Assembly (NCBI GenBank): GCA_963838495.1
Contig: CAWIRC010000001.1
Coordinates: 1,860,001-1,924,000 of the forward strand
Direction: 5' to 3'
DNA from: JBEKIK01 sp963838495
Lineage (GTDB): Bacteria; Planctomycetota; Planctomycetia; Pirellulales; Thermoguttaceae
DNA: 64,000 nucleotides
Shown here: positions 26,282 through 35,798 of the stretch, in pieces
How positions within the stretch are numbered: position 1 is the stretch's first letter
Layout: every line of letters starts with the position of its first letter
The notes under the pieces: generated by a model
The model's database searches: none
What the model was told of the DNA's origin: nothing
The model's input: the letters and a program-made list of their open reading frames with translations, nothing else
Translations under genes and position numbers: made by a program

Positions 26282-28527
26282 ATGTCCAATCGCGAAAAAT
26301 CATCTAATAAACTCGCAACCCGGACCTGGACCGCACTGCCGGTCCTGTCCGCGCCGTTTTCGGGCGTTTGGGCCGGAGCGGCTTTAATCACGATTGTGAC
26401 TTTTATCGCCTACCTTCCCTCGATCAACGGCGGATTCGTCTGGGACGACGACCTCCTGCTGACGAACAACGACCTGATCAAGTCCCCCGACGGCCTGGAC
26501 TTGATCTGGTGCTCGACCGAGGCCAAAGACTACTGGCCGGGAACAAACACCTCGTTTTGGATCGAATGGCGGCTCTGGGAAATGAACCCGGCAGGCTATC
26601 ATGTCAGCAACATGATCTTGCACGTCGCCGAGTGCCTGCTCATCTGGATCATTTTACGGAAGTTGTCGATTCCCGGGGCTTTTCTGGCGGCGGCGGTCTT
26701 TGCCCTGCACCCGGTGAACGTGGAGTCGGTGGCCTGGATCTCGCAGCGTAAGAACACCATGGCAATGCTGTTCTTTCTTTTGTCGATTTTGTGGTATGTG
26801 AAGGGAATGCAGCATGCGGCCGGCAAGGTGGCGCCCGGCCGCCTGGAGGGCGCAGGTCGCGAAACCGCAAGCGGTATCATTCATCATTCATCCTTCATCC
26901 CTCATCCTTCATCCTTTTATTGGTTGAGCCTGGCGGCGTTCGTAATGGCGATGCTCAGCAAGGGATCGGTGGCGGTGCTGCCCTTATTGCTCCTGGGCAT
27001 AACGTGGTGGCTGCGCCCCCTGATGCGATGGGATTTTGTGCTCAGTATCCCGTTTTTCGCGGTTGCGGCCGTTTTGTCGGGCGCGAACGTATGGTTCCAG
27101 ACCCACGGGTCCGGCGAAGTGATCCGGACGGCCAGTTTCGCCGAACGGCTGGTCGGGGCCGGCGGAGCGATATGGTTCTATATTTACAAAGCGATTTTTC
27201 CCATCGATCTGTCGCCTATTTATCGCCAGTGGCGGATCAATGCTTTGAGCGGTTGGTGGTGGCTGCCGCTGGCGGCGGCGTTTGCGGTCACAACCGTGCT
27301 GTGGGCGTATAGAAAAGGCACGGCCCGGCCGCTCGCGTTTGCATGGGGGTTCTTCTGCATTGCCTTGGCACCCGCGCTGGGTTTTACCGATGTGCTGTTC
27401 ATGCGCTATTCGCTGGTGGCCGACCGGTATCAGCACATCGCCATCATCGGGATCATTACCTTGGCGGCTGCGGGCTTTGCCGCGTTTTACGAGCGGGCAG
27501 GCGGCGGCATGAAGCGCGGCGCGGCGATTGCGCTGGCGACAGTCGCGCTGGCAGCCCTTGGACTATTGGCCTGGCGGCAGAACGGCTGCTACAGCGACGA
27601 GATCGCCCTGTACAGGGCCACGCTGCAGAAGAATCCCGATTGCTGTGTCGTCCGCTACGACCTCGGATACGCGCTGGTGCAAAAAGGGCGGCCGGAGGAA
27701 ATGATAGAGCAGTTCGAAAAGGCCTTGCAGCTCGATCCGGATTTTCGCGAGGCGCACAACGGCCTGGGCGCGATATTGGCCCGAATGGGCCGGTCAGAAG
27801 AGGCGATCGAACATTTCCTTAAGGCCTTAAAGGAAGACCCCGGTTACATCGAGGCCCGCATCAACCTGGGGGCGGCATGGTTAGGTCCGGCCGCATCGAC
27901 GAGGCCATCCAACAGTACAGGGAAGTGCTGCGCCTCCGCCCCGGCAACAGCAGAGCGCTTTACAACCTGGGAAATGCCTTCTCGCAGGCGAACCGGCTCT
28001 CGGAGGCCATCGATTGTTTCCAACAAGCGACCAAACTTGATCCCCATTTTCCCAATGCGGAGAACAATCTGGGAATAGCTCTGGCCAGGGCCGGCCGAGT
28101 ACCCGAGGCCATTTCGAGTTTCCAGCATGTCTTGTCGCTGAAACCCGATCACGCCGAGGCGCACTTCAACTTGGGCAATCTAATGTTCTTGTCCGGTAAG
28201 TTGCAGGAGGCAATCAAACATTACGAGAGTGCGGTGCAGATCGATCCCGACTACCCGGAGGCGCATCGGAACTTTGGCGACGCGTTGGTTCAGGCAGGCC
28301 GGCCCGACCAGGCAATCGAACATTACCTGGAATCGCTGCGCCTCAATCCGGACGTCCCGGCCGTTTACGGCAATCTTGCCGTGGCTTATTCCCAGACGCG
28401 GCAGTCGGCCCAAGCGATCGACGCGGCACAGCGGGCAATCGATCTCGCCCGAGCGCAAGGGCAAGCGGCGCAGGCAAAAAAGCTCGAGGACTGGTTGAAT
28501 TCTTATCGCGCCGGACTATCGAAATAG
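26282..28527 (+). CDS. TMTC-like membrane protein with C-terminal TPR repeats, one frameshift
   Basis: About 11 membrane helices (residues 25-465) with the early motif GGFVWDDDLLL and HVAECLLIWIILR, like TMTC/GT-C-type glycosyltransferases, are followed by about eight TPR units (YDLGYALVQKG, AHNGLGAILARMGR, AHFNLGNLMFLSG and so on). One base is missing near 27870-27876, joining INLGA to MVRSGRIDEAIQQY; the corrected length is 748. An insertion-like segment IIHHSSFIPHPSSF around residue 200 is encoded by TTCATCC repeats that elsewhere are intergenic. Start: ATG 26282. It may transfer sugars on exported proteins (inference). It converges with the LRR gene, 6 bases apart. Confidence 0.8.
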
Positions 28528-28533
28528 ATAAAA

Positions 28534-29878
28534 TTATTCTTGCTCCACTTTGCACTTCGGCAGCGCTCCCCGCAATTTTCCAGCGCCCGCGGCAGTGACC
28601 TCGGTCTGCCGGACGGTCAGCGTTTTGAGATTTTTCAAGCCGTAGAGATGGATCAAGCCGGCGTCGGAAATTTTCGTGGACGCGAGGTCCAACGTTTCCA
28701 ATCCGGCCATTTTGCCGAGATTTTCCAAGCCCGCGTCGGTGATCTCGGTATCGGCGAGATCGAGATATTTCAAGTTTGCAAGACCGGCCAGGCGTTCCAA
28801 TCCGGCGTCGGAAATCCTGGTGTTCATGAGATTCAGCCACTGGAGACCGGCCAGTTTCGACACGATCGTCAAAGCCGGGTCATCGACGCCGGTTCCATTT
28901 AGATCGAGCTTTTTCAAGTTGGCCGCCCCGATCAGGTTCGAGAGTCCCGGGCCGCTGATGGGCGTTTCGCGAAGCGTAAGCTGTTTGAGTTTCTTAAGCC
29001 CTTTCAAATAATCCAGGCCGCCGTCGGACACCCCGACGCAGCGGAAAATAGTCAGGTCTTCCAGGTCGGGCATGTTTTCCAAGACCTGCAATCCTTTGTC
29101 GCTGCAAGAGCAATCCTCGATCGAGAGGGAAGTCAGTTTGCTCATGCCGGCAAGATGGGCCAGGCCCGCGTCCGTAACCGCCGGATTTTGAAGTTTCAAG
29201 CTCTTTAAATTCACGAGGCCTTTAATTTGCTCCAAGCCCGCGTCGCCGATCCTTGTACAGCCGCGCAAATCCAGAAGCCTGAGTCTGTTCATGCCTTTCA
29301 AATCGGTCATGGCCGCGTCGTCGATGTCGTTATATAACAAAGAAAGGTACTGCAATTGGGGCAGGTCCTTGATCGCCGCCAGGCCGGCGTCGGTCATCCG
29401 CGAAGTGCGGCGGAGATTTAGCAGCTTGAGCTTGGGCAATTTTCGCAGCACCTGCAGCCCTTTGTCGGTGATCGCGGTATTTTCCAGCACTAATTGCTCG
29501 AGATCCCCAAAGGCCGCAAGCTCTTCGGCGCCTTCATCGGTGATTTTGCCCCCACAACGATAATTTTTGAATTCCCCGAAGCAGAGTAAACGTTTTTACG
29601 TCCCGGTCGCTTGCCTGGCGGTCCAAAAGATCGATGCCGATGGGTTTTCCGTTCGCATCGAATTCAACGCTGCCGTGCAATTCCCGGACGCGCTTGACCA
29701 CGGTCGTCGCGGCGTCGTTTTCGGTCTTGGCATCACCTGCCGGCGGATTTTCGCTGTTTTTCTGCGCAGATTCAATGGGCTTATGGGCCTGGCCGGCCGG
29801 GGCTTTGCACAGGTCAATAGCCCGTCCCATCAGACAAATCACGCAAAAGGCCAGCATGGCGAACAGACGGGTATGCAC
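28534..29878 (-). CDS. Exported leucine-rich repeat protein, one frameshift
   Basis: GTG start at 29878 after AAAGGAGC, then a signal peptide (MLAFCVICLMGRAIDLCKA). After a charged region, about 13 LRR units of the LRR_RI/AMN1 type cover the rest, pattern ITDAGLEHLAGLxxLxxLxL (for example SDAGLERLAGLANLKYLDLA). One extra G in the run at 29549-29553 breaks the frame; removal gives SLWGKITDEGAEELAAFGDL. The corrected length is 447. Such proteins are common in planctomycetes and likely mediate protein contacts outside the cytoplasm; the partner is unknown. Confidence 0.83.
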
Positions 29879-30133
29879 CGAATCGCTCCTTTTTGAATGA
29901 CAAAATGTCATGAATGCGTCAATGCCTTACAGCGTAATGAAGTGGGTGATAAGAAGCAACCCTCCCTCAATGTTGGTGGTCATAATCCGCCGACGAGGAT
30001 TGCTTATTACACCAATATATATTTTTGCGCATATCTTGCCGTCCCGAACATAACGGTTTAATCTGATGTGGATAACATCGACTGCCTTTGTCCGTGTTTT
30101 TTCCGCCCGAGTGTGCTTCACAAGCAGGAGATT

Positions 30134-31501
30134 ATGGCCATGTCAAAGCGATCGAACCGCCGCCAATTTTTAAAGACCACGGCATTGACCGGCATCGGCT
30201 TTTGGATCGCCTCGCGGAGCGGGGCGGAGGAGAGTAAATCGCCCAACGAACGCATCGCAATGGCCAGCGTCGGCGTAGCGGGCAGGGGGAGCGAAGATTC
30301 GGACGACGCCGGGAAAGCGGGAGATATGGTCGCCATTTGCGATGTGGACGAAACCCGGCTAAACAAGGCCGGCGACAAGAAGTTTCCCAAGGCCAAGCGA
30401 TATGCCGATTTCCGCAAGATGTTCGAGGAGATGGGAAAAAGCATCGATGCGGTGACGGTGAGCACGCCCGACCATGTCCACGCCGCCGTTGCCATAATGG
30501 CCATGCGCATGGGCAAGCATTGTTTTTGCCAGAAACCGCTGACCCGCAGCCTGTACGAAGCCCGGCTTATGGCCGACGTGGCCCGGGAGATGAAAGTCGC
30601 CACGCAGATGGGCAATCAAGGCACGGCCGCCGCCCCGTTGCGAAAAACGGCGGCGGCGATCCAATCCGGAATCCTGGGCGACGTAAAGGAAATCCACGTG
30701 TGGACGAATCGCCCCATTTGGCCGCAAGGCGGCACAAGGCCAAAGCCCGCGGAATGTCCCAAGACTTTGAATTGGGATATATGGATCGGTCCGGCGAAGA
30801 TGCGGATTTACGCCGACGGTTATCACCCCTTCAAATGGCGCGGCTGGTGGGATTTCGGCACCGGCGCACTTGGCGACATGGCCTGCCACACCATGAACAT
30901 GCCGTACTGGGCATACGATCTCCGCGACCCGATATCCGTTCAGGCCGACACCTCCGGCCATAATAAGGACAGTTTCCCGGCATCATCAAAAATCGTTTAC
31001 GAGTTTCCCGCCACCGACAAGCGCCCGGCCGTAAAACTATTCTGGTACGACGGCGGCAATCTGCCCGAGGAACAAGTCATCGGTCCGATGTACGAGCTTT
31101 TCGGCAAGGAGATCGAAAAAGACAAAGAGCTGCTCAAAAGCGGTTGTGTAGTCGTCGCCGATAAGGACACGCTGTATGTTCCCGGCGATTACGCGGATAA
31201 TTTCATAAGACTATCGGGCAACAAACCGCTTCCGGAGGTTCAATTCGTTAAGTCGCCGGGCCATTTCCAGGAATGGGTCCGGGCCATCAAGGGCGGCGAA
31301 CCTGCCAAGTCCAACTTTCCCGACTATTCCGGCCCACTCACCGAAACCGTGCTCTTGGGCAACCTGGCCGTGTGGGTTGCCGACAAAGGCCACGGCGAAA
31401 AAATCCTCTGGGACGCGAAAAACCTCAAATGCACCAACATCGAAGGCCTGGAACCGCTCATCAAGCCCAACTACCGGCCCGGCTTTACCTTGGACGTTTA
31501 G
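30134..31501 (+). CDS. Tat-exported Gfo/Idh/MocA family oxidoreductase
   Basis: 455 residues. A twin-arginine signal (SNRRQFLKTTALTGIGFWIA) precedes a Rossmann domain (RIAMASVGVAGRGSEDS, VAICDVDETRLNKAG) and the family's KHCFCQKPLTRS (catalytic Lys). The C-terminal domain carries the planctomycete-type blocks WDIWIGPAKMRIYADGYHPF and GALGDMACHTMNMPYWA. Family members use NAD(P) to oxidise sugars or related compounds; substrate unknown. The ATG at 30134 is preceded by CAGGAG. It points towards, but is on the opposite strand from, the BMC operon. Confidence 0.9.
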   Translation: MAMSKRSNRRQFLKTTALTGIGFWIASRSGAEESKSPNERIAMASVGVAGRGSEDSDDAGKAGDMVAICDVDETRLNKAGDKKFPKAKRYADFRKMFEEMGKSIDAVTVSTPDHVHAAVAIMAMRMGKHCFCQKPLTRSLYEARLMADVAREMKVATQMGNQGTAAAPLRKTAAAIQSGILGDVKEIHVWTNRPIWPQGGTRPKPAECPKTLNWDIWIGPAKMRIYADGYHPFKWRGWWDFGTGALGDMACHTMNMPYWAYDLRDPISVQADTSGHNKDSFPASSKIVYEFPATDKRPAVKLFWYDGGNLPEEQVIGPMYELFGKEIEKDKELLKSGCVVVADKDTLYVPGDYADNFIRLSGNKPLPEVQFVKSPGHFQEWVRAIKGGEPAKSNFPDYSGPLTETVLLGNLAVWVADKGHGEKILWDAKNLKCTNIEGLEPLIKPNYRPGFTLDV

Positions 31502-31566
31502 GGCTTATCCCAAAAGTCCCCTCTCCCGACCAACTTTCGGTCGGTGCCCGGAGAGGGCTAGGGTGA
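31501..31566. repeat. Variant CCCTCTCCC repeat with expanded loop
   Basis: Begins AGGGCTTATCCCAAAAGTCC, identical to the unit at 6942-6994 in reverse, but the loop is replaced by an inner dyad GACCAACTTTCGGTCGGT before the GAGAGGGCTAGGGTGAGGGC arm. It lies between two convergent genes. Confidence 0.8.
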
Positions 31567-31621
31567 GGGCGAAACTGCCGATGCTCATTTTTCGATGCTT
31601 TTGGTCTAAACGCGGCAGGGC

Positions 31622-33397
31622 TCACGACTCCCGATTGCTTCGCGTAATCAAGCTAAACAGGGCTTTGGCCGCTTCTGCCGGACCGGCGGTTGCATGGCCC
31701 TGAATGCCCAACCGGGTGCGAATCTGCCCTACAAACACGCCTGTAGAGAATGCCGCCTGGAAGGTTTTGATCGCCAGGGGATCGTGGAGATGTTTGTATT
31801 GCGGGGGACCGAAAATATTGGCGAAGTAGGTATGCACCAGCCCCGTCGAGGTTGTCGTGCCCTTCGACATGGCCGCCCCTTCCCGGAATGTTTTCAAGGC
31901 CTCTTCCACGGTTCGGAAAGGCTCGATTATGAGATGGTCCTCGTCCACTTCCTCGTAATTGTTGGCGTACAGCAAATAATCGACGGGGTAGCCCTTTAGC
32001 ACGTCTTCCAGGGTGGTGATCGGCAACACGCAGCGGGCATTGACTTTCGACGGGCTCATGATCACCGCCCGGTCGATCTGCCCAAAGGCGTATCCCTGCT
32101 GCAGGTCGTCCAGGCGGATGAACGCCCCAATCTCGGTGCCGTAGGCCAGCAGGCGGCCGTCGGCGGCGATTTCCAGCGATCCCATGTCGTCGGCCACGAT
32201 CCGCAACTGGCGGATATTGTCCTCGCCCAGGATGCGAAACGCCTCCAGCGACTCTGATTTGCCCGTGGCCGTGTCGCCGATCAATAGCACGTTGGCGTGT
32301 GCGCCGGTCTTCATGACGATGTTCGTCATGGCCCCGTGATAAGGCAGGCGGCCCCGCTTCATCATCACGATGTTGTGCAGGGTAAGGACCATTTTTTTAA
32401 CGTACCCGAAATATCCGAAACGATCCTCCAGCGGCACCGCGCCCACCAGCAAACCGTTCTCCTCGTCGTCGAAAAACACGGTGGGCAAAGGCCCGAAATC
32501 GATCATCAGCTCGGAAGGAGTGCCGTAAACGAAGACCGCGTCGGGCCGGGCGCCTAGCTGGCTGTCGCTTGCCAGCTCGAAAAGATTGGCCAGCGAGCAG
32601 CCCAACCCCAAATATCGTTGGTGAAAATAAGTGTAAATCACCAGCGGCCCGACCTGCGCCGGGTAGCAGAGGAAACGCGACGCATCGAGACTTAACTTGG
32701 CCAGCGGATTGCAATCGATCTTCTGAAAACTGCCCATCCGCTTGTTCATGGGCGGATCGAGAATAAACGGCGGGTCGATCCACACCTGGCGAATTATCGG
32801 AATGTCGCGGAGCACGCGATCGTAGGGCGCGGGCAAATGCGCGTCGCCGGGCACGGCGATCAATCCCACGTTGCATCCCGCCGATACCTGCCGGTACACG
32901 CGCGGATGATCGCCGGTAATGTTCTCGCACGCGTCCCGGTACAACCCCCGAATCATGTGCGTCAGTTGCTCCACCGTGATGTTGAAGGCCCGGTACGGCC
33001 GGCGATCCATGCCGCTGGGCCCGGGCAGGGAATGCAAAACCATGTAGCGGTGATGCTCGCGCCAAAAATCGTACAAACCCTCGACAAAACGACTCAACGC
33101 CGCCCGATATTCCATGCAATTGCCGAAGCCGGGCACGGCCTTGGCGGCTTCTTCGATCGGCATCGCGGCCAGCGCCCGCAATAAATCAACCAGCAAAGAT
33201 ACGCCGCTCTGGTGCAATAAATCCAGGGGAATATCATCCAGCAACGGAGAATCATGCTTCCGCAAAAGATCCACATACGCTTGCACTATCTGCGCGAACG
33301 CATGGCTGCCGACGATTTCCTCACTCGAATCGCATCCCAGACCCAGAGAGTGCAGAATTACATGGTCGCGTTCAATGTCCATCCGTTGTAGCGACAT
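31622..33397 (-). CDS. Large protein with HPr-kinase/PEPCK-like P-loop domain, last gene of the BMC operon
   Basis: 591 residues of unrecognised full-length family. The middle of the chain has a P-loop LLIGDTATGKSESLEAF followed by RIVADDMGSL, matching the GxxGxGKSE ... VADD pattern of HPr kinase/phosphorylase, whose fold is shared with PEP carboxykinase. The roughly 340 N-terminal residues (GCNVGLIAVPGDAHLPAP, DPPFILDPPMNKRMG) and the C-terminal GTTTSTGLVHTYFANIFGPP block are not known to me. It starts 22 bases after the dehydrogenase gene, in the same orientation, so it is likely co-transcribed. It could be a kinase sensing or regulating sugar use (inference). Confidence 0.65.
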   Translation of the reverse strand: MSLQRMDIERDHVILHSLGLGCDSSEEIVGSHAFAQIVQAYVDLLRKHDSPLLDDIPLDLLHQSGVSLLVDLLRALAAMPIEEAAKAVPGFGNCMEYRAALSRFVEGLYDFWREHHRYMVLHSLPGPSGMDRRPYRAFNITVEQLTHMIRGLYRDACENITGDHPRVYRQVSAGCNVGLIAVPGDAHLPAPYDRVLRDIPIIRQVWIDPPFILDPPMNKRMGSFQKIDCNPLAKLSLDASRFLCYPAQVGPLVIYTYFHQRYLGLGCSLANLFELASDSQLGARPDAVFVYGTPSELMIDFGPLPTVFFDDEENGLLVGAVPLEDRFGYFGYVKKMVLTLHNIVMMKRGRLPYHGAMTNIVMKTGAHANVLLIGDTATGKSESLEAFRILGEDNIRQLRIVADDMGSLEIAADGRLLAYGTEIGAFIRLDDLQQGYAFGQIDRAVIMSPSKVNARCVLPITTLEDVLKGYPVDYLLYANNYEEVDEDHLIIEPFRTVEEALKTFREGAAMSKGTTTSTGLVHTYFANIFGPPQYKHLHDPLAIKTFQAAFSTGVFVGQIRTRLGIQGHATAGPAEAAKALFSLITRSNRES

Positions 33398-33418
33398 GCT
33401 GATTCCGCTTTCTCGCCG

Positions 33419-34345
33419 TTAGAACTTCATGCTTTGCAGGGTTTGCCGCAAAACGTTGGCGCTGTTGTGCAGCCCTTGCAGCTCCTTGGGCCAAAGTTCG
33501 ATTTCGCAAGTCCCCAGGATTCCGCCCCGGCCCACCACGGTAGGCACCGAGATCGACACATCGTGCAAATCATAGCAGCCGTTTTGCATGCTGGAGATGG
33601 GCAATATCCGGCGGCGATCCAGTGCAATAGAATGGATCACCTCGGCAATCGCCAGGCCCACGGCAAAACCCGCGCCGCCCTTTTTCTTTATGGCTTCCGC
33701 CCCCGACGTTTTGGTGCGGTTGAAAATCTCGCCCGCCAACTGCAAATTCCAAGCCGGGTGTTTTTCCAAGGGCAGCCCGGACAGCGTCGCCCCGGACCAG
33801 ATGGGCACCATGCTGTCGCCGTGCTCGCCCAGAATCAGGGCCGACACCTGCGTGGCGGGCGCCGACAGTTTCTCGGCTATCAGGCTCCGCAGCCTGATCG
33901 TATCCAAAAGCGTGCCCAGACCGAACACCTGTTCCGGAGGCAATCCCAACCGCTTGGCGGCCGCGTACGTGAGTATATCGACGGGATTGGATACAACAAG
34001 AATCAAGGCTCCTTTGCGCAGGCCGGCCTTCTGCATCTCATCCAGAATGCCGTTGAACAGGGCCACGTTGCGGTTGATCAAATCCAGCCGGCTTTCGTCC
34101 GGCTTGCGCCTCAGCCCGGCCGTGATGCACACGCAATCGCTGTCGGCGACCTGTTCGTAGCCGCCGGCGCGGATTACCTGGTCCGCCGTGACCGATGTGC
34201 CGTGCATCAGGTCAAGGGCCTGTCCCTCGGCCATTTCGGCGTTTACGTCCAAAAGGGCGATTTCCCGCACCACCTTGCCCGCCTGCAAGGCAAACGCCGC
34301 GCACGATCCGACCAATCCGCCGCCGCCAATAATGCTGATTTTCAT
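33419..34345 (-). CDS. Malate/lactate dehydrogenase of the BMC operon
   Basis: 308 residues, NAD-dependent 2-hydroxyacid dehydrogenase of the LDH/MDH family. Rossmann GGGGLVGSCAAFALQ at the start, NAD-ribose Asp in IALLDVNAEMAEG, catalytic GEHGDSMVPIWSG (His) and SNPVDILTY. The specificity loop reads ITAGLRRKPDESRLDLI: Arg at the position that is Gln in LDH favours malate/oxaloacetate, but BMC homologues are thought to reduce pyruvate or oxidise lactate to balance NAD. The ATG at 34345 is chosen since the Rossmann strand starts there; an upstream start would add 14 residues. Confidence 0.88.
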   Translation of the reverse strand: MKISIIGGGGLVGSCAAFALQAGKVVREIALLDVNAEMAEGQALDLMHGTSVTADQVIRAGGYEQVADSDCVCITAGLRRKPDESRLDLINRNVALFNGILDEMQKAGLRKGALILVVSNPVDILTYAAAKRLGLPPEQVFGLGTLLDTIRLRSLIAEKLSAPATQVSALILGEHGDSMVPIWSGATLSGLPLEKHPAWNLQLAGEIFNRTKTSGAEAIKKKGGAGFAVGLAIAEVIHSIALDRRRILPISSMQNGCYDLHDVSISVPTVVGRGGILGTCEIELWPKELQGLHNSANVLRQTLQSMKF

Positions 34346-34412
34346 GGGATCATCATATGTTGGAGTGTTAAGGCTTTCCAATGTCAAATAATAGATGGGT
34401 GATTATAAAATT

Positions 34413-34442
34413 CAAGCCCATGGGTTGCAACCCATGGGCTTG
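34413..34442. repeat. 30-bp perfect palindrome in the aldolase-dehydrogenase gap
   Basis: CAAGCCCATGGGTTG followed at once by its reverse complement CAACCCATGGGCTTG. A related, slightly imperfect copy is at 43581-43609. It can form a hairpin in the operon transcript between the aldolase and the dehydrogenase. Confidence 0.85.
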
Positions 34443-34463
34443 GTATAGCCTGTTTTCAATTTT

Positions 34464-35354
34464 TTATCTTTGGCTCAGCATCATCATCACCTTGTCGGTG
34501 ACCGCCTGAATCAGGGCCTCTTGCTCGGCGGTGGCGATTGGTGCGCCCGGCGTAAAGGTTGAAGAATCCGCGGAAGATTGCCCGGCCGACGCTTTTTTCC
34601 CGTCGAACGAGGGCGGTTGGAAGTATTTCGGCGCCACGCCCGTGTCTTTCCAGCTCTCGCGGAACACGTCATTGGCGCAGATGTCGCAATTTTTCATGTC
34701 CAGGCGCGGATCGGTAAATCCCCACTTGCCTTTCAGTTCCAAAAGCGCCTTGGCCTCCGGCTCGGTAAAGTAATTGACGTTGCCCAAGCCCCGGGCGAGC
34801 ATCAACATGCGGCAATAAGCGTCGAGAATCTCCGTCCACCAAAACGCCTTCTCCACCGTCTCGCCGAAACTTACCGTGCCGTGATTGGCAAGAATTATCA
34901 CGTTCGTCTTGTGCACGAACGGCAGGATCGTATTGGCAAATTCCTTGCCGCCGGGAATCTCGTACTTCGTTATCGGCACGTCGCCCAAGAATATCTCCAC
35001 CTCGGGCAGCACACACTGCGGCACAGGCTCGCGGGCAATCCCGAACGCCGTGGCATGCGGCGGATGACAATGCACCACCGACTTTATCTCCGGCCGCTCC
35101 TTCATTATCGCCAGGTGCAGCATGATCTCGCTGGTACGCTTGCGCTTGCCGGCCACCTGCTTGCCTTCCATGTCCACGATGCACAGGTCGTCGGGCTTCA
35201 TGTAGCCCTTGCAGATCATCGTCGGCGTGCATAGCACCTGGTTCTCGGCGATCCGGTAGGAGATATTGCCGTCGTTGGCGGCCGCAAAGCCTTTTTTATA
35301 GAGCCGGTCGCCGATGTCGCAAATCTCTTGCTTTAACTTTTGCAGGTTTAACAT
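34464..35354 (-). CDS. Class II aldolase (fuculose/rhamnulose-1-phosphate type) with encapsulation peptide
   Basis: Cleaves a 6-deoxyketose 1-phosphate to dihydroxyacetone phosphate and lactaldehyde; signature enzyme of planctomycete-type BMCs. The aldolase domain covers residues 1 to about 220: catalytic Glu76 (TSEIMLHLAI), zinc ligands His95 and His97 (VVHCHPPHA) and the later His of LANHGTVSFGE. A linker rich in Ser/Ala then leads to a C-terminal amphipathic helix (EQEALIQAVTDKVMMMLSQR), the expected encapsulation peptide that recruits it to the shell. At 296 residues it is longer than free fuculose aldolase because of this tail. Confidence 0.9.
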   Translation of the reverse strand: MLNLQKLKQEICDIGDRLYKKGFAAANDGNISYRIAENQVLCTPTMICKGYMKPDDLCIVDMEGKQVAGKRKRTSEIMLHLAIMKERPEIKSVVHCHPPHATAFGIAREPVPQCVLPEVEIFLGDVPITKYEIPGGKEFANTILPFVHKTNVIILANHGTVSFGETVEKAFWWTEILDAYCRMLMLARGLGNVNYFTEPEAKALLELKGKWGFTDPRLDMKNCDICANDVFRESWKDTGVAPKYFQPPSFDGKKASAGQSSADSSTFTPGAPIATAEQEALIQAVTDKVMMMLSQR

Positions 35355-35377
35355 GGGTTCTTTCCTCAGCTTTCAGC

Positions 35378-35453
35378 CGTCAGCAGTCAGCCTTCAGCTA
35401 TCGCCTTAATACGCATTGCTGATGGCTGATAGCTGATGGCTGATAGCTGATAG
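35378..35453. repeat. AGCTTTCAGC/GCTGATAGC repeat cluster
   Basis: Units CAGCTTTCAGCCGTCAGC and GCTGATGGCTGATAGCTGA in opposed orientation, so the transcript can fold back on itself. It fills the gap between the third BMC-P gene and the aldolase. Confidence 0.75.
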
Positions 35454-35743
35454 CTAAAAAGGCAATTCGTAATCCAAAGTATCGAGTATGGCCGCGTTGT
35501 ACGCGTCCAGGGGAATAATATTAGGATAAAACGGCATGGCGGCCTCGCGCCCTTCGCTCACGCCGATGCGCGAGCCCACGCCTGCACCAATTCGTCCAAC
35601 ACCACTATGTCTTCCAGGCGCTCCTCAAAGCGCCCGGCCAGATTGTCCCAGCTTAGTGGCGTGGCCAAATTGAACTTCTTGCCAGCCAGGCTCGGGTGCC
35701 GGCGATTCAGCGTTATCGTGCCTATGACATCCGCGATTCGCAT
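35454..35743 (-). CDS. BMC-P shell vertex protein (EutN/CcmL type), one frameshift
   Basis: Pentameric vertex protein of the microcompartment. Starts MRIADVIGTITLNRRHPSL, the EutN/CcmL signature. One base is missing at 35587-35588 (CACCAATTC should be CACCCAATTC on the plus strand); restoring it gives VLDELGAGVGSRIGVSEGRE and a C-terminus ending LDTLDYELPF. The corrected length is 96. It is the third BMC-P of the operon, as expected for this BMC type. Confidence 0.87.
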
Positions 35744-35766
35744 CTGTTTCCTCGTATAAGAATCAT

Positions 35767-35798
35767 GGTGGGACTCGCTTCGCTCGGTCCACCCTACG
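35767..35798. repeat. GGTGGGAC-GTCCACC hairpin repeat
   Basis: GGTGGGACTCGCTTCGCTCG continuing GTCCACCCTACG. The stem pairs GGTGGGAC with GTCCACC; an inner dyad CGCTTCGCTCG adds structure. Its CTA end supplies the stop codon of the RpiB-like gene. Confidence 0.7.
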
